Source: Pseudomonas zanjanensis (GTDB lineage: Bacteria; Pseudomonadota; Gammaproteobacteria; Pseudomonadales; Pseudomonadaceae). Taken from it: DNA of 64,000 bases. The DNA lies in NCBI RefSeq assembly GCF_014268745.2, contig NZ_JABWRB020000006.1, forward strand, positions 62,001-126,000, written 5' to 3'. Both the position numbers and the translations under genes were made by a program. The first letter of the stretch is position 1, and the number at the start of each line of letters is the position of its first letter. The notes beneath the pieces are model-generated. The model did not search any database. It had not been told where the DNA came from and was given only the letters and a program-made list of their open reading frames with translations. Of the stretch, positions 9,604-18,584 are shown one piece after another.

Positions 9604-10440
9604 TCAGGCCAACACCGTCCACAACGCAAACCCGGCATACCAGAGCACCGCCGCACGCAGCAGCAATTCCCATAGGCGATCCAGGCTGTTGATGCCGTCC
9701 GGCCCGGCGACGGGCTTGGGGATCTCGCCAGCCACCAGGCCAACCTTGTCGATGAGGTCGGCGGCGCTGATGTTCCAGTTCAACAGTTCATGCAACATGA
9801 CCCGGCTGACCGCAACAAAATTGCCCACCAGGGCGAAGCTCGCCGCCAGCAACCGCACCGGCACCCAATCGAAGGCATGGCGCATTTGCGCGGCCCGCTC
9901 GGCGACGCCGGGGTTCTGGCTGTGCTCGGCAGCCAGCGCCAGCAATCGATAGCTCAAGGCCGCGACCGGGCCCAACACGAAGTACCAGAAAATCACCGCG
10001 AAAAAGCTCTGGTAGGCCTGCCACAACAAATGGCCCTGGACTCGCTCCAGTAACTGCTCACCGTCATCGGCTTCAATGTCCAGGTCGCGCTTGGCCACAT
10101 GAGCCGCCGCTTGCAGGTCTTCCCGCCGCCAGGCGTCGCGAAACGGCCCAAGAGCAGCCAGCAAATCACCGCGCCCCAGGCTATAAATCACCACCAGCAA
10201 GTGCACCGGCAGCGCCAGCAAACCGTAGGCCACTGGCTCCAGCACCCACAAAAGCAACGCCAGCAGGGCCACGGGCAGCAGGACCATCGCCGTCAACACC
10301 AGCCAAGGCCGGTTGACCCACCGTGGGCTCGCCTCGAGTTTGTTCAGCTCGCGCAGCCAACCGCCGTCGCGCTGGACCCGCAGGCGCAAGGCCGAGAACT
10401 TCTCGATCCAGACGGCCAGCAGCAACACCAGAAAACTCAT
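9604..10440 (-). CDS. ampE: AmpE, inner-membrane regulatory signalling modulator
   Basis: 278-residue integral membrane protein encoded next to ampD. It starts with MSFLVLLLAVWIEKFSALR and shows at least four hydrophobic segments, for example LTAMVLLPVALLALLLWV, LALPVHLLVVIYSL, FFAVIFWYFVLGPVAAL and AAVLWYAGFALWTVLA at the C-terminus. AmpE is linked to sensing in the AmpD/AmpR beta-lactamase and peptidoglycan-recycling system, but its biochemical role is not settled. Its ATG overlaps the ampD stop by four bases (ATGA), so the two are one operon. Confidence 0.92.
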   Translation of the reverse strand: MSFLVLLLAVWIEKFSALRLRVQRDGGWLRELNKLEASPRWVNRPWLVLTAMVLLPVALLALLLWVLEPVAYGLLALPVHLLVVIYSLGRGDLLAALGPFRDAWRREDLQAAAHVAKRDLDIEADDGEQLLERVQGHLLWQAYQSFFAVIFWYFVLGPVAALSYRLLALAAEHSQNPGVAERAAQMRHAFDWVPVRLLAASFALVGNFVAVSRVMLHELLNWNISAADLIDKVGLVAGEIPKPVAGPDGINSLDRLWELLLRAAVLWYAGFALWTVLA

Positions 10441-10997
10441 TGTCCTTCCCCTTCTGTCAGGGCCGCGCGATAGCGCGCCCAGTCGAATGCCGGTCCCGGA
10501 TCGGTCTTGCGCCCTGGAGCGATGTCGCTGTGCCCGCAGATACGCTGCACGGTGATCGCCCTGAACGCCGCTTGCAACTGCCGGGTCAGGTCCACCAATG
10601 CGACATATTGCGCGTCGGTGAATGGCAGATCATCCGTGCCCTCCAGCTCGATGCCCAGGGAAAAATCGTTACAGGCCTCACGCCCCTCGAAGCACGAGAC
10701 GCCCGCATGCCACGCGCGATCCAGACAAGAGACAAACTGGGTCACGCTGCCGTCACGTTCGATCAGGAAATGTGCGGAGACGCGCAAGTCGGCGATACCG
10801 GCAAAGTAGGGATGTTCCGTGACATCCAGACGATTCTGGAAGAATTCCTGCACCTTGCCCGTGGCGAATTGTGCCGGTGGCAGGCTGATGTTGTGGATCA
10901 CCAGCAGGGAGATTTCGCCTTCCGGGCGCGCATTGAAGTTGGGCGACGGGCAATGACGCACCCCCTCGCACCAACCGCTCGCGGAGTCCAACTGCAT
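10437..10997 (-). CDS. ampD: 1,6-anhydro-N-acetylmuramyl-L-alanine amidase AmpD
   Basis: Cytoplasmic zinc amidase of 186 residues that removes the peptide from anhydro-muropeptides during cell-wall recycling. In Pseudomonas, loss of AmpD raises AmpC beta-lactamase through AmpR. The zinc ligands of the family are visible: His35 (LLVIHNIS), His156 (CGHSDIAPGRKTDPG) and Asp166. The start is ATG at 10997 (MQLDSASGW); the reading frame stays open upstream into the DUF1631 gene, but that extension is a shadow. Length is usual. Confidence 0.95.
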   Translation of the reverse strand: MQLDSASGWCEGVRHCPSPNFNARPEGEISLLVIHNISLPPAQFATGKVQEFFQNRLDVTEHPYFAGIADLRVSAHFLIERDGSVTQFVSCLDRAWHAGVSCFEGREACNDFSLGIELEGTDDLPFTDAQYVALVDLTRQLQAAFRAITVQRICGHSDIAPGRKTDPGPAFDWARYRAALTEGEGQ

Positions 10998-11061
10998 ACA
11001 GGTTCCTTCGATGACGACGGTGAATGCCGTCAGTATGCCGTGATCGGGCCGGGCTGCGCGA

Positions 11062-13275
11062 TCACTTGCCGCGATTGAGCTGGCGCAGATTGCCCAGCAC
11101 CGACTCCAGCGCCCGGTCGAACAACAGGGTGTCGTCCAACAGCCGCGCCGCGCCCCGGCGGAACTCCAGGGCCAGGCTGGTGCGGCTGTGCTCCAGCACC
11201 TTGAGGCCAGTGCGATTGACGAAGACGTATTTGCCGGTGGCCTCGATGATCGCCGCCAGCTTGCAACGCAGGGAATTGTCCTCGTCCTCCTGGAACTCGA
11301 CCCAGCTCCCCAGGTGCAGTTGGTCGACCTGCAGCAGGCCGACGTCATCCGCCGGCAAATGCACCGCCACGCTCTCCCCCGCCGACTTTTGCGGCGCACG
11401 CAAAACAATTCTTTCCGACACCTCGACCATGGCCGGCGAATCGAGCGACTGGACCTGTTCCGTTGCCTGGCCCACGCGTTCGAGCGCCTGCACATGGAGG
11501 ACTTCCAGCTCACTGAAAAACTCGCTGGTGGCGAATGGGTCGAACGCCGAACGGCTGAGGCCTTCACGCAGGGCCTTGAGCAGTTCCGGCACCATCGCCA
11601 GCAGACGCAGGCCCGCATCGGGCTCGTCGTGAGGCTCGACGCTCCAGATCAATTGCTCCAGGGTCAGGACGTCAGCCTGCCACTCGGCGGAATACTTGCC
11701 GTGCTTGAAACAGGTCAGCAACAACACCTGGCTCCAGGCCTGCTGCACGAACTCCACCACCGCTTGTGGCAAGACTTTGCCCAGCATCACCTGGTTCAGC
11801 GCCCCTTCGACACGCTGGCGCGCCAGTTCGGCCTTGGCCCGCCCTTCTTCGGCGTCGCGGATACGCTGCTCAAGCAACTCGCTGCGGCGCCGTTCGTCAC
11901 TGGTGAAGGCGAGGAAATCGGCGAGCAGTTCGGAGAAAATCGCCGGGTCATCGACGAAGTCATTCAGCAAGCGCTGCACGACCTGCTCGATGCGCAAGTA
12001 CAGGCTGTCACGCTGATGATCGTCGCAATCGCCCCACCCCATGGCCGCGGCCGCGATTTCGTTGAGCAGTCGCCGGGCCGGATGGTTACCGCGGCTGAAA
12101 AAGCTCTTGTCCTGCACCGCGACCTTGAGCATCGGGATTTGCAGGCGACCGATCAGGGCCTTGAAGGAATCTGGCAGGTTATGGTCGTCGAGGATGAATT
12201 CGAACATCATCGAGATCAGGTTGATCACATCTTCATCCGCGCCGTCGACCACCCGGGACTTGCCACTCCTGACGCTGACCCGGGTCAGCAGTTGTTCGAG
12301 CTGGCTACGCAGGTCGAACTCGTCCTGCACGGCAGGCGCCGGCACGTATTGCTGCAAATGCGAGAGCAGCCGCAGCAGGTCACGGGTAGAAATTGGCTGG
12401 GGCGGCACACTGGGTTCCAGGGTCGGCGCCACGCTGCCGCGCACTTGCATCAATAGCTTCTGCAAGGCGGCGAACACTTCCTGCACGCTGTCGTCAACTT
12501 CGGCATCGCTGGGTTTGGCGGCGATTTCGGCGTTGGGCCTGGGGTTATCCTCGGGGCGATCCGAGACCCGACGCGCCGGCGTCACCTTGAGCTCCGGCAG
12601 GATCCCCGTGGCCGCAAGCAACTGGTTAGCCTCGGTATAAAGTTGGTCGCACTCGCTGAGCACATAACGCTCGAACAGTTTGAGCAGGATCAGCTTGACC
12701 TTGATGCCCACGCCCAGGTTGCGCCCGGCCTGCAAGAACTTTTCGCACAGCAGTGCCGGGCTCAGGGGATTGTGCTGATTGCCCAGCGGTCGAGCCAGCA
12801 GCACACCGAGCCGGGCCGTCAGTTGCTCCAGCGCCACGCCATCGCGCCTGAGCACCCGAGCGACCATGGCCTCGACCGCCAACTGCCGCTCCAGGTCGTC
12901 CTGGGAGCGCCGGGGTTGACCGTCCGACGCCAGGGTAGGCGCCAAGGTGGCGTGGGTCAGGTCGTACTGGGCCAGGTTGACGAAGGTCTCGAAGAACTGC
13001 TCGATGAATTCCCGCTCGATGCTTTTGCGCTTCAGGCGCAGGTCCCGCATGGCCTCGAAGTACAGGTTCTGCTCGACGTCATCGCGCGCCCGGTCGGCCA
13101 TTTCGAACAAGGTGTCGTCAGCGTTATCGAACAGCCCCTGCAAGCCCAGGCGCAACTGCTGGGCGGCCTTGTCGCGAACCTGAAGCAGAATCACAGGCAG
13201 GCGGGCGAGCGGCGAGCGAGTCGCCTGATCGGTAGACACCTTGTGCAAAGGCACTACATTCCCGTCGTTGTGCAT
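11062..13275 (-). CDS. DUF1631 domain-containing protein
   Basis: 737-residue cytoplasmic protein of the DUF1631 family, found between ampD and nadC in Pseudomonas and sometimes mislabelled thymidine phosphorylase. It is mostly predicted helix and charge-rich: an N-terminal segment with RKSIEREFIEQFFETFVNLAQ and a central region with EQRIRDAEEGRAKAELARQRVEGAL, likely coiled coil. A C-terminal beta-rich part (VDQLHLGSWVEFQ and following) looks somewhat PilZ-like; that resemblance is my inference. AGGAGG precedes the ATG at 13275. Its function is unknown. Confidence 0.85.
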   Translation of the reverse strand: MHNDGNVVPLHKVSTDQATRSPLARLPVILLQVRDKAAQQLRLGLQGLFDNADDTLFEMADRARDDVEQNLYFEAMRDLRLKRKSIEREFIEQFFETFVNLAQYDLTHATLAPTLASDGQPRRSQDDLERQLAVEAMVARVLRRDGVALEQLTARLGVLLARPLGNQHNPLSPALLCEKFLQAGRNLGVGIKVKLILLKLFERYVLSECDQLYTEANQLLAATGILPELKVTPARRVSDRPEDNPRPNAEIAAKPSDAEVDDSVQEVFAALQKLLMQVRGSVAPTLEPSVPPQPISTRDLLRLLSHLQQYVPAPAVQDEFDLRSQLEQLLTRVSVRSGKSRVVDGADEDVINLISMMFEFILDDHNLPDSFKALIGRLQIPMLKVAVQDKSFFSRGNHPARRLLNEIAAAAMGWGDCDDHQRDSLYLRIEQVVQRLLNDFVDDPAIFSELLADFLAFTSDERRRSELLEQRIRDAEEGRAKAELARQRVEGALNQVMLGKVLPQAVVEFVQQAWSQVLLLTCFKHGKYSAEWQADVLTLEQLIWSVEPHDEPDAGLRLLAMVPELLKALREGLSRSAFDPFATSEFFSELEVLHVQALERVGQATEQVQSLDSPAMVEVSERIVLRAPQKSAGESVAVHLPADDVGLLQVDQLHLGSWVEFQEDEDNSLRCKLAAIIEATGKYVFVNRTGLKVLEHSRTSLALEFRRGAARLLDDTLLFDRALESVLGNLRQLNRGK

Positions 13276-13500
13276 CCTGGCCTCCTGAAACGGTTCTTCG
13301 GCTCATGACGTCAAAGCTATGGCGTCAATCGAAAGGCGGATTATGGGTAAAAGAACCCCGCCGCACCAGCGGTACTCTGTGACGCAGCTCGAAATACGGC
13401 GCAACTAGTGACCGAGGAAATGAGGAAATGTTGCGAGGACGCGACCAAATGCAGGTTTCGACACCCTATAATCCAGGCCACTTTGTTTGTGGAGCCCGTT

Positions 13501-14349
13501 ATGCCGAATCTACGCCTCGCCGACCTGACCGCCGAAATCGAAGCCAACGTGCGCCGCGCGTTGCTTGAAGACGTCGGCAGCGGCGACATCACCGCGCAAC
13601 TGATCCCCGCCGAACGCCTGGCCAAGGCCACCATCATCACCCGCGATGCGGCGATCATCAGTGGCACGGCCTGGGTCGATGCCGTGTTCCGGCAGCTGGA
13701 TCCGCGTGTCGCGGTGCATTGGCAAGTGCGCGATGGCGACCGGGTCAGCCCCGACCAGGTGCTGTTCCATCTGGAAGGCCCGGCCCGCTCGCTTTTGACC
13801 GGCGAACGCAGCGCGCTGAACTTCCTGCAGATGCTGTCGGGCGTCGCCACCCGGGCCCGCTACCTGGCCGACTTTGTCGCCGGCACCCAAGTGAAGTTGC
13901 TGGACACTCGCAAGACCCTGCCCGGGCTGCGCCTGGCCCAGAAATACGCAGTCACCTGCGGCGGCTGCCATAACCACCGCATCGGCCTGTACGATGCCTT
14001 CCTGATCAAGGAAAACCACATCGCCGCTTGCGGCGGGATCGCCCAGGCCATCGCCGCCGCCCATAAGATCGCACCGGGCAAACCGGTGGAAGTCGAAGTG
14101 GAAAGCCTGGCGGAATTGAAAGAAGCGCTGACGGCCGGTGCCGACATCATCATGCTCGACGAACTGAGCCTGGACGACATGCGCGAAGCCGTACGCCTCA
14201 ATGGCGGCAAGGCGAAACTGGAGGCCAGCGGCGGCATCAACGAAAGCACGTTGCGCCCGATAGCCGAGACCGGGGTGGACTACATCTCGATCGGGGCGAT
14301 GACCAAGGATGTGAAGGCGGTGGATCTGTCGATGCGACTGAGCCTCTGA
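13501..14349 (+). CDS. nadC: Nicotinate-nucleotide pyrophosphorylase (carboxylating)
   Basis: Quinolinate phosphoribosyltransferase of 282 residues. It converts quinolinate and PRPP to nicotinate mononucleotide in de novo NAD synthesis. Motifs in order: EDVGSGDIT near the N-terminus, LNFLQMLSGVAT, LDTRKTLPGLRLAQKYAV, CGGCHNHRIGLYDAFLIKEN and IMLDELSLDDM. The ATG at 13501 (MPNLRLADLT) with GGAG upstream is the usual start; an open extension of about 31 codons upstream has no support. It diverges from the DUF1631 gene across 225 bp in which I see no other gene. Confidence 0.96.
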   Translation: MPNLRLADLTAEIEANVRRALLEDVGSGDITAQLIPAERLAKATIITRDAAIISGTAWVDAVFRQLDPRVAVHWQVRDGDRVSPDQVLFHLEGPARSLLTGERSALNFLQMLSGVATRARYLADFVAGTQVKLLDTRKTLPGLRLAQKYAVTCGGCHNHRIGLYDAFLIKENHIAACGGIAQAIAAAHKIAPGKPVEVEVESLAELKEALTAGADIIMLDELSLDDMREAVRLNGGKAKLEASGGINESTLRPIAETGVDYISIGAMTKDVKAVDLSMRLSL

Positions 14350-14386
14350 CAGGCTGACGCCGGGCAATCAGAAACGAAGATAGTCC

Positions 14387-14478
14387 GTGGCGAGGGAGCT
14401 TGCTCCCGCTGGGCCGCGAAGCGGCCCCCTCTTTTTGGGGCTGCTGCGCAACCCAGCGGGAGCAAGCTCCCTCGCCAC
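14387..14478. repeat. REP doublet, inverted, class B
   Basis: 24-bp perfect inverted arms at 14387-14410 and 14455-14478, the same sequence as the unit at 9452-9571 but with a shorter, different spacer. It lies between the convergent nadC and DUF6388 genes. Confidence 0.88.
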
Positions 14479-14501
14479 AGTGTCGCTCTTACCGCGTGTT
14501 C

Positions 14502-14807
14502 TCAGACCACCAGATTATTCATCTCGCAGTATTCATCCCATTCCACACCCAACACCTCGGCCGCTTCCTTGTGCAATGCAAGGCGCTGCACCTCGAACTC
14601 TTCAGGCGTGCAGGTGTACTTGAGCGTCAACTCCCAGGGTTGCAGCCCCTGGGCTTCGGCCTCGTCCTCGAATGCCCATTGGATCTGGTCTTTCTGATCG
14701 TCGGCGGACAAGTCCTTGATCTCTTCCAGCAACTGGGGCGCATCCAGCACATATTTCTTCAGTGCTTCTTCGTGCCTGGCTTCCTGGGACAATGCTTTAA
14801 CAGTCAT
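14502..14807 (-). CDS. DUF6388 family protein
   Basis: Small acidic cytoplasmic protein of 101 residues with no signal peptide or membrane segment. Features seen: an Asp/Glu-rich helical N-terminal half (EEALKKYVLDAPQLLEEIKD), a WAFEDEAEAQGLQPWELTLKY stretch with Trp residues, and a C-terminal VEWDEYCEMNNLVV. I match it to DUF6388, common in Pseudomonas, from memory. No function is known. It stands alone between a REP pair and the exported coiled-coil gene. Confidence 0.7.
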   Translation of the reverse strand: MTVKALSQEARHEEALKKYVLDAPQLLEEIKDLSADDQKDQIQWAFEDEAEAQGLQPWELTLKYTCTPEEFEVQRLALHKEAAEVLGVEWDEYCEMNNLVV

Positions 14808-15111
14808 GGCGTTCTCGTTGATCTGGGGAATGGAAGATGGATCTGGATCATCAAGGATCTCTCTGACGCAGGAAGCCGTTAGAAGCCCGGTTCACCTGGC
14901 CTTCAGAACCATTCGTGGATCATCTGAAAACTGCTGGGCGGTGCTCATGCAGGCAGTGAATATAGGATGTTTTGCCAACGATTTACACGGCTCTTTACAT
15001 CTATCCCACAAAAAACCATGTGCATACGAAGCTAAGGGGACTAGGGAACATCTGTCAGAACAACCAGTCATAGCAATGTGCCATTCCGGCATCTCACAAG
15101 GAACCCCAGTG
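14808..15111. other. 304-bp intergenic region, no gene seen
   Basis: Lies between the divergent DUF6388 gene and the exported coiled-coil gene. It is more AT-rich than its surroundings, as expected for promoters. An open frame continues upstream of the coiled-coil gene start, but it has no signal or RBS support. Confidence 0.5.
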
Positions 15112-15660
15112 ATGCGCAGCTTTTCGAAACGTTCGTCGACCCGTCTTGCTACCGCGACCTTGCTGCTCGGCAGCCTGACCTTGGCCGGCGTTGCCCAAGC
15201 GGCGGTTGAAGTCTCCTCCGATGGTCCCTCTGACCACGACGCCATTCCTGCACTTCATTACAACCAATTCGATAAGTACGTACTCGTAAAGACCAATGTC
15301 AGCGCCAGCGCCTTGGAAAACCTGCCAAAAGCCGTAAAGAACAATGCCGACGAACTGGAAAACCAGAAACGCACCCTCAGCGACCAGGCACGCCAGATCG
15401 AAGAACTCAAGCGCAACAGCGGGTCCAGCTCCACCTCCAGCAGCAAGGAGATCGACGAGCTCAAGCGCACCATCAAGGAACAGGAAAGCGATCTGAAGGA
15501 TCTTGGCAAGCAGGTGGAAGAACTCAAGCGCAATAGCGGCTCCAGTTCGAGTTCGAGCAACAGCGAGATTTCGTCTCTGAAACGGGAACTCAGCGATCAG
15601 GACAACGAGATGGACCAGCTCAAGCGCACGGTCGAGGAGCTGAGCAGGAAGGTGAAATAA
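15112..15660 (+). CDS. Exported coiled-coil protein with serine-rich repeats (unknown function)
   Basis: 182 residues. A basic start, a hydrophobic stretch and an Ala-X-Ala end (LLLGSLTLAGVAQA) form a signal peptide, cleaved near residue 31. A short conserved-looking segment (HYNQFDKYVLVKTNVSAS) follows. The rest is heptad coiled coil containing two direct repeats of a unit ending EELKRNSGSSSxSS, with poly-Ser linkers, and a partly matching third unit. AAGGA precedes the ATG; a GTG lies one codon upstream. It resembles a stalk or tether in the periplasm or envelope (inference). I do not recognise the family. Confidence 0.75.
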   Translation: MRSFSKRSSTRLATATLLLGSLTLAGVAQAAVEVSSDGPSDHDAIPALHYNQFDKYVLVKTNVSASALENLPKAVKNNADELENQKRTLSDQARQIEELKRNSGSSSTSSSKEIDELKRTIKEQESDLKDLGKQVEELKRNSGSSSSSSNSEISSLKRELSDQDNEMDQLKRTVEELSRKVK

Positions 15661-15670
15661 CGAGGGGAGA

Positions 15671-15746
15671 TGGTGCCCGAGACAGGAATCGAACCTGCGA
15701 CCTTCGCGTTACGAGTGCGCTGCTCTACCGGCTGAGCTACACGGGC
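15671..15746 (-). tRNA. tRNA-Thr (CGT)
   Basis: 76 nt including an encoded CCA. The acceptor strand GCCCGTG pairs with CTCGGGC apart from one T-T mismatch. The T arm is GCAGG-TTCGATT-CCTGT, and the anticodon loop CTCGTAA carries anticodon CGT. The anticodon stem has an A-C at 31-39 and a G-A at 27-43, so it is weak. Confidence 0.92.
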
Positions 15747-15810
15747 GGTGGCTAAAACTAGCACCGTCCCCTGTGGCCAGGCAACCCGCGACACAGGGAT
15801 TTACTCCAGA

Positions 15811-15844
15811 CAGCAAAACGCCCCGAACCAGTCGGGGCGTTTGC
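15811..15844 (-). terminator. Rho-independent terminator of pnp
   Basis: Nine-base-pair stem ACGCCCCGA/TCGGGGCGT with a 5-nt loop, followed on the minus strand by TTTTGCTG. It lies 28 bp after the pnp stop. Confidence 0.85.
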
Positions 15845-15871
15845 TTGTTCAGCGGCTAAGCGAGGGGGTGA

Positions 15872-17977
15872 TTAAACGCCCGATGCCTTGGCTGCCGCGA
15901 CGTCCTTGATGGACAGCTTGATACGGCCGCGGTTGTCCACGTCCAGTACCAGCACTTCCACTTCCTGGCCTTCCTTCAGGATGTCGGTCACTTTCTCGAC
16001 GCGAGCATCGCTCAGCATGGAGATGTGAACCAGACCGTCCTTGCCCGGCAGGATGTTGACGAACGCGCCGAAGTCGACGATGCGTTCAACCTTGCCGACG
16101 TAGATCTTGCCGATCTCGGCTTCCGCGGTGATGCCCAGGACGCGCTGGCGTGCTGCTTCTGCCGCTTCCTTGGTTTCGCCGAAGATCTTGATCGAACCGT
16201 CGTCTTCGATGTCGATCGAAGCCTTGGTTTCTTCGCAGATCGCACGGATGGTCGCGCCGCCTTTACCGATGACATCACGGATCTTGTCGGTGTCGATTTT
16301 CATCGCAATCATGGTCGGAGCATTTTCCGACAGCTCGGTACGGGACTGACCGATGATCTGGTTCATCTGACCGAGGATATTCAGGCGCGCTTCCAGGGCT
16401 TGGCCCAGGGCGATTTCCATGATTTCTTCGGTGATGCCCTTGATCTTGATGTCCATCTGCAGTGCGGTGACGCCTTTGGCGGTACCGGCCACCTTGAAGT
16501 CCATGTCGCCCAGGTGGTCTTCGTCACCCAGGATGTCGGTCAGGACGGCGAACTTCTCGCCTTCTTTAACCAGACCCATGGCGATACCCGCAACCGGTGC
16601 CTTCATCGGCACACCAGCGTCCATCAGGGCCAGGGAAGCGCCGCAGACCGAAGCCATCGAGCTCGAACCGTTGGACTCGGTGATTTCCGACACCACGCGA
16701 ATGGTGTACGGGAACACGTCAGCGGCTGGCAGCATGGCCTGGACCGAACGACGGGCCAGACGGCCGTGACCGATTTCGCGACGACCGGCGCCACCCATGC
16801 GACCACACTCGCCCACCGAGAACGGAGGGAAGTTGTAGTGCAGCATGAACGGGTCTTTCTTTTCGCCTTCCAGGGTGTCCAGCAGTTGCGCGTCACGGGC
16901 GGTGCCCAGTGTTGCAACGACCAGCGCCTGGGTCTCGCCACGGGTGAACAGGGCCGAACCGTGGGTCTTTGGCAGGACGCCGACTTCGATGTTCAGCGGA
17001 CGAACGGTGCGGGTGTCGCGACCGTCGATACGCGGCTTGCCGTTTACGATGTTTTCGCGAACGGTGCGGTATTCGATTTCACCGAAAGCAGCCTTGACGT
17101 CGCTGGCCGATGGCTGGCCTTCTTCGCCGGAGAACTTGGCAACGACCTGGTCTTTCAGCTCGCCCAGGCGTGCGTAGCGGTCGGCCTTGATGGTGATGGT
17201 GTAGGCCTGGGAGATCGCGTCGCCGAACTCGGCACGGATCGCGCCCAGCAGCTCGGTGGCTTCTGGCTGTGGTGCCCAGGTCCAGGTTGGCTTGGCGGCT
17301 TCTGCGGCCAGTTCCTTGACGGCGTTGATCACCACCTGGAACTCGTCGTGGGCGAACAGCACGGCGCCCAGCATCTGGTCTTCGGTCAGTTCCTTGGCTT
17401 CGGATTCAACCATCAGCACGGCTTCGGAAGTACCGGCCACGACCATGTCCAGGCTCGACGCCTTCAACTGCTCGTAAGTCGGGTTCAGCAGGTAGCCGGT
17501 GCTTTCGTGGAACGCAACGCGGGCAGCGCCGATCGGGCCATCGAAAGGAATACCGGAGATAGCCAGGGCAGCCGAGGTACCGATCATCGCAGCGATGTCC
17601 GGATCGGTTTTCTTGCTGGTGGACACGACGGTGCAGACAACCTGCACTTCGTTCATGAAACCTTCTGGAAACAGCGGACGGATCGGACGGTCGATCAGTC
17701 GGGAAGTCAGGGTTTCCTTCTCGGAAGGACGGCCTTCGCGCTTGAAGAAACCGCCAGGGATCTTACCGGCAGCGTAAGTCTTTTCCTGGTAGTGAACAGA
17801 CAGAGGGAAGAAGCCCTTGCCTGGATCGGCTTGCTTGGCACCGACAACGGTCACCAATACGCTGACGTCGTCGTCAACGGTGACCAGCACTGCGCCGGAG
17901 GCCTGACGGGCGATACGGCCAGTCTCGAGGGTAACGGTCGACTGACCGAACTGGAATTTTTTGATTACCGGGTTCAC
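15872..17977 (-). CDS. pnp: Polyribonucleotide nucleotidyltransferase (PNPase)
   Basis: 701-residue phosphorolytic 3'-5' exoribonuclease, a trimer and degradosome partner that decays mRNA and controls small RNAs. It has two RNase PH-like domains (N-terminal, and a second near residues 310-545 with FSVGECGRMGGAGRREIGHG). A KH domain (VIGKGGATIRAICEETKA) and a C-terminal S1 domain (GKVERIVDFGAFVNILPGKD) follow. The start is GTG at 17977, giving the usual Pseudomonas N-terminus NPVIKKFQFG. It lies downstream of rpsO with a 195-bp gap, where E. coli has RNase III processing and PNPase autoregulation; the same may apply here. Confidence 0.97.
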   Translation of the reverse strand: MNPVIKKFQFGQSTVTLETGRIARQASGAVLVTVDDDVSVLVTVVGAKQADPGKGFFPLSVHYQEKTYAAGKIPGGFFKREGRPSEKETLTSRLIDRPIRPLFPEGFMNEVQVVCTVVSTSKKTDPDIAAMIGTSAALAISGIPFDGPIGAARVAFHESTGYLLNPTYEQLKASSLDMVVAGTSEAVLMVESEAKELTEDQMLGAVLFAHDEFQVVINAVKELAAEAAKPTWTWAPQPEATELLGAIRAEFGDAISQAYTITIKADRYARLGELKDQVVAKFSGEEGQPSASDVKAAFGEIEYRTVRENIVNGKPRIDGRDTRTVRPLNIEVGVLPKTHGSALFTRGETQALVVATLGTARDAQLLDTLEGEKKDPFMLHYNFPPFSVGECGRMGGAGRREIGHGRLARRSVQAMLPAADVFPYTIRVVSEITESNGSSSMASVCGASLALMDAGVPMKAPVAGIAMGLVKEGEKFAVLTDILGDEDHLGDMDFKVAGTAKGVTALQMDIKIKGITEEIMEIALGQALEARLNILGQMNQIIGQSRTELSENAPTMIAMKIDTDKIRDVIGKGGATIRAICEETKASIDIEDDGSIKIFGETKEAAEAARQRVLGITAEAEIGKIYVGKVERIVDFGAFVNILPGKDGLVHISMLSDARVEKVTDILKEGQEVEVLVLDVDNRGRIKLSIKDVAAAKASGV

Positions 17978-18172
17978 GGTGTCCTACCTTCTTTGTGGCT
18001 CTTGGGGAACTTGTCTTCTTGCGAAATTCTTGGGCAATGACGGGAATCGGCCCGACGCCTGTCCAGGGTAAAACGTGTATCCAGATAAAACTTGAGGCTG
18101 GGAGCCTGCCATGCGCCAGCGGGAAACCCCACTGACGTACGACAGACCACCAACCTCTAGCGCAATCGCTGA

Positions 18173-18442
18173 TTAGCGACGCAGACCCAGGCGAGCGATC
18201 AGAGCGCTGTAACGGCTCACGTCCTTGCCTTTCAGGTAGTCCAGCAGCTTGCGACGCTGGTTTACCATGCGGATCAGACCACGACGGGAGTGGTGATCTT
18301 TACCGTTGGCCTTGAAGTGACCTTGCAGTTTGTTGATGTTGGCGGTCAGCAGTGCAACTTGCACTTCTGGCGAACCAGTGTCACCAACAGCTTGCTGGTA
18401 GTCAGCTACGATTTGAGCTTTTTCTTGAACGTCGAGAGCCAT
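18173..18442 (-). CDS. rpsO: 30S ribosomal protein S15
   Basis: 89-residue primary 16S rRNA-binding protein of the 30S platform. The signature GSPEVQVALLTANINKLQGHF and the C-terminal SRRGLIRMVNQRRKLLDYLKG are intact. It lies between truB and pnp, as in most gammaproteobacteria. A hairpin at 18467-18482 in its leader is a possible autoregulatory site. Confidence 0.98.
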   Translation of the reverse strand: MALDVQEKAQIVADYQQAVGDTGSPEVQVALLTANINKLQGHFKANGKDHHSRRGLIRMVNQRRKLLDYLKGKDVSRYSALIARLGLRR

Positions 18443-18466
18443 GAGGCAATCCTTTTAGTCAGGAAA

Positions 18467-18482
18467 CTGTTCCGAGGAACAG
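18467..18482 (-). promoter_or_regulatory. Hairpin in the rpsO leader
   Basis: CTGTTCC-TC-GGAACAG forms a 7-bp stem 24 bp upstream of the rpsO ATG, near the ribosome-binding region. S15 is known in E. coli to repress its own translation by binding leader RNA structure. Whether this hairpin serves that purpose is inference. Confidence 0.4.
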
Positions 18483-18584
18483 CTTCAACAGGCCAGGGAC
18501 AAATCCCTGTATCTATAAATGAGTAGTGACCGTGCCTGTTAACAGCCACACTCGCCAACCCGCTGTTACGCAGGCTGGTTCCGG

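Noticed and set aside
10998..11618. N-terminal extension of ampD in the same frame
   Set aside because: Overlaps DUF1631 coding sequence and has Trp/Arg/Ser-rich shadow composition; AmpD homology starts at the ATG at 10997.
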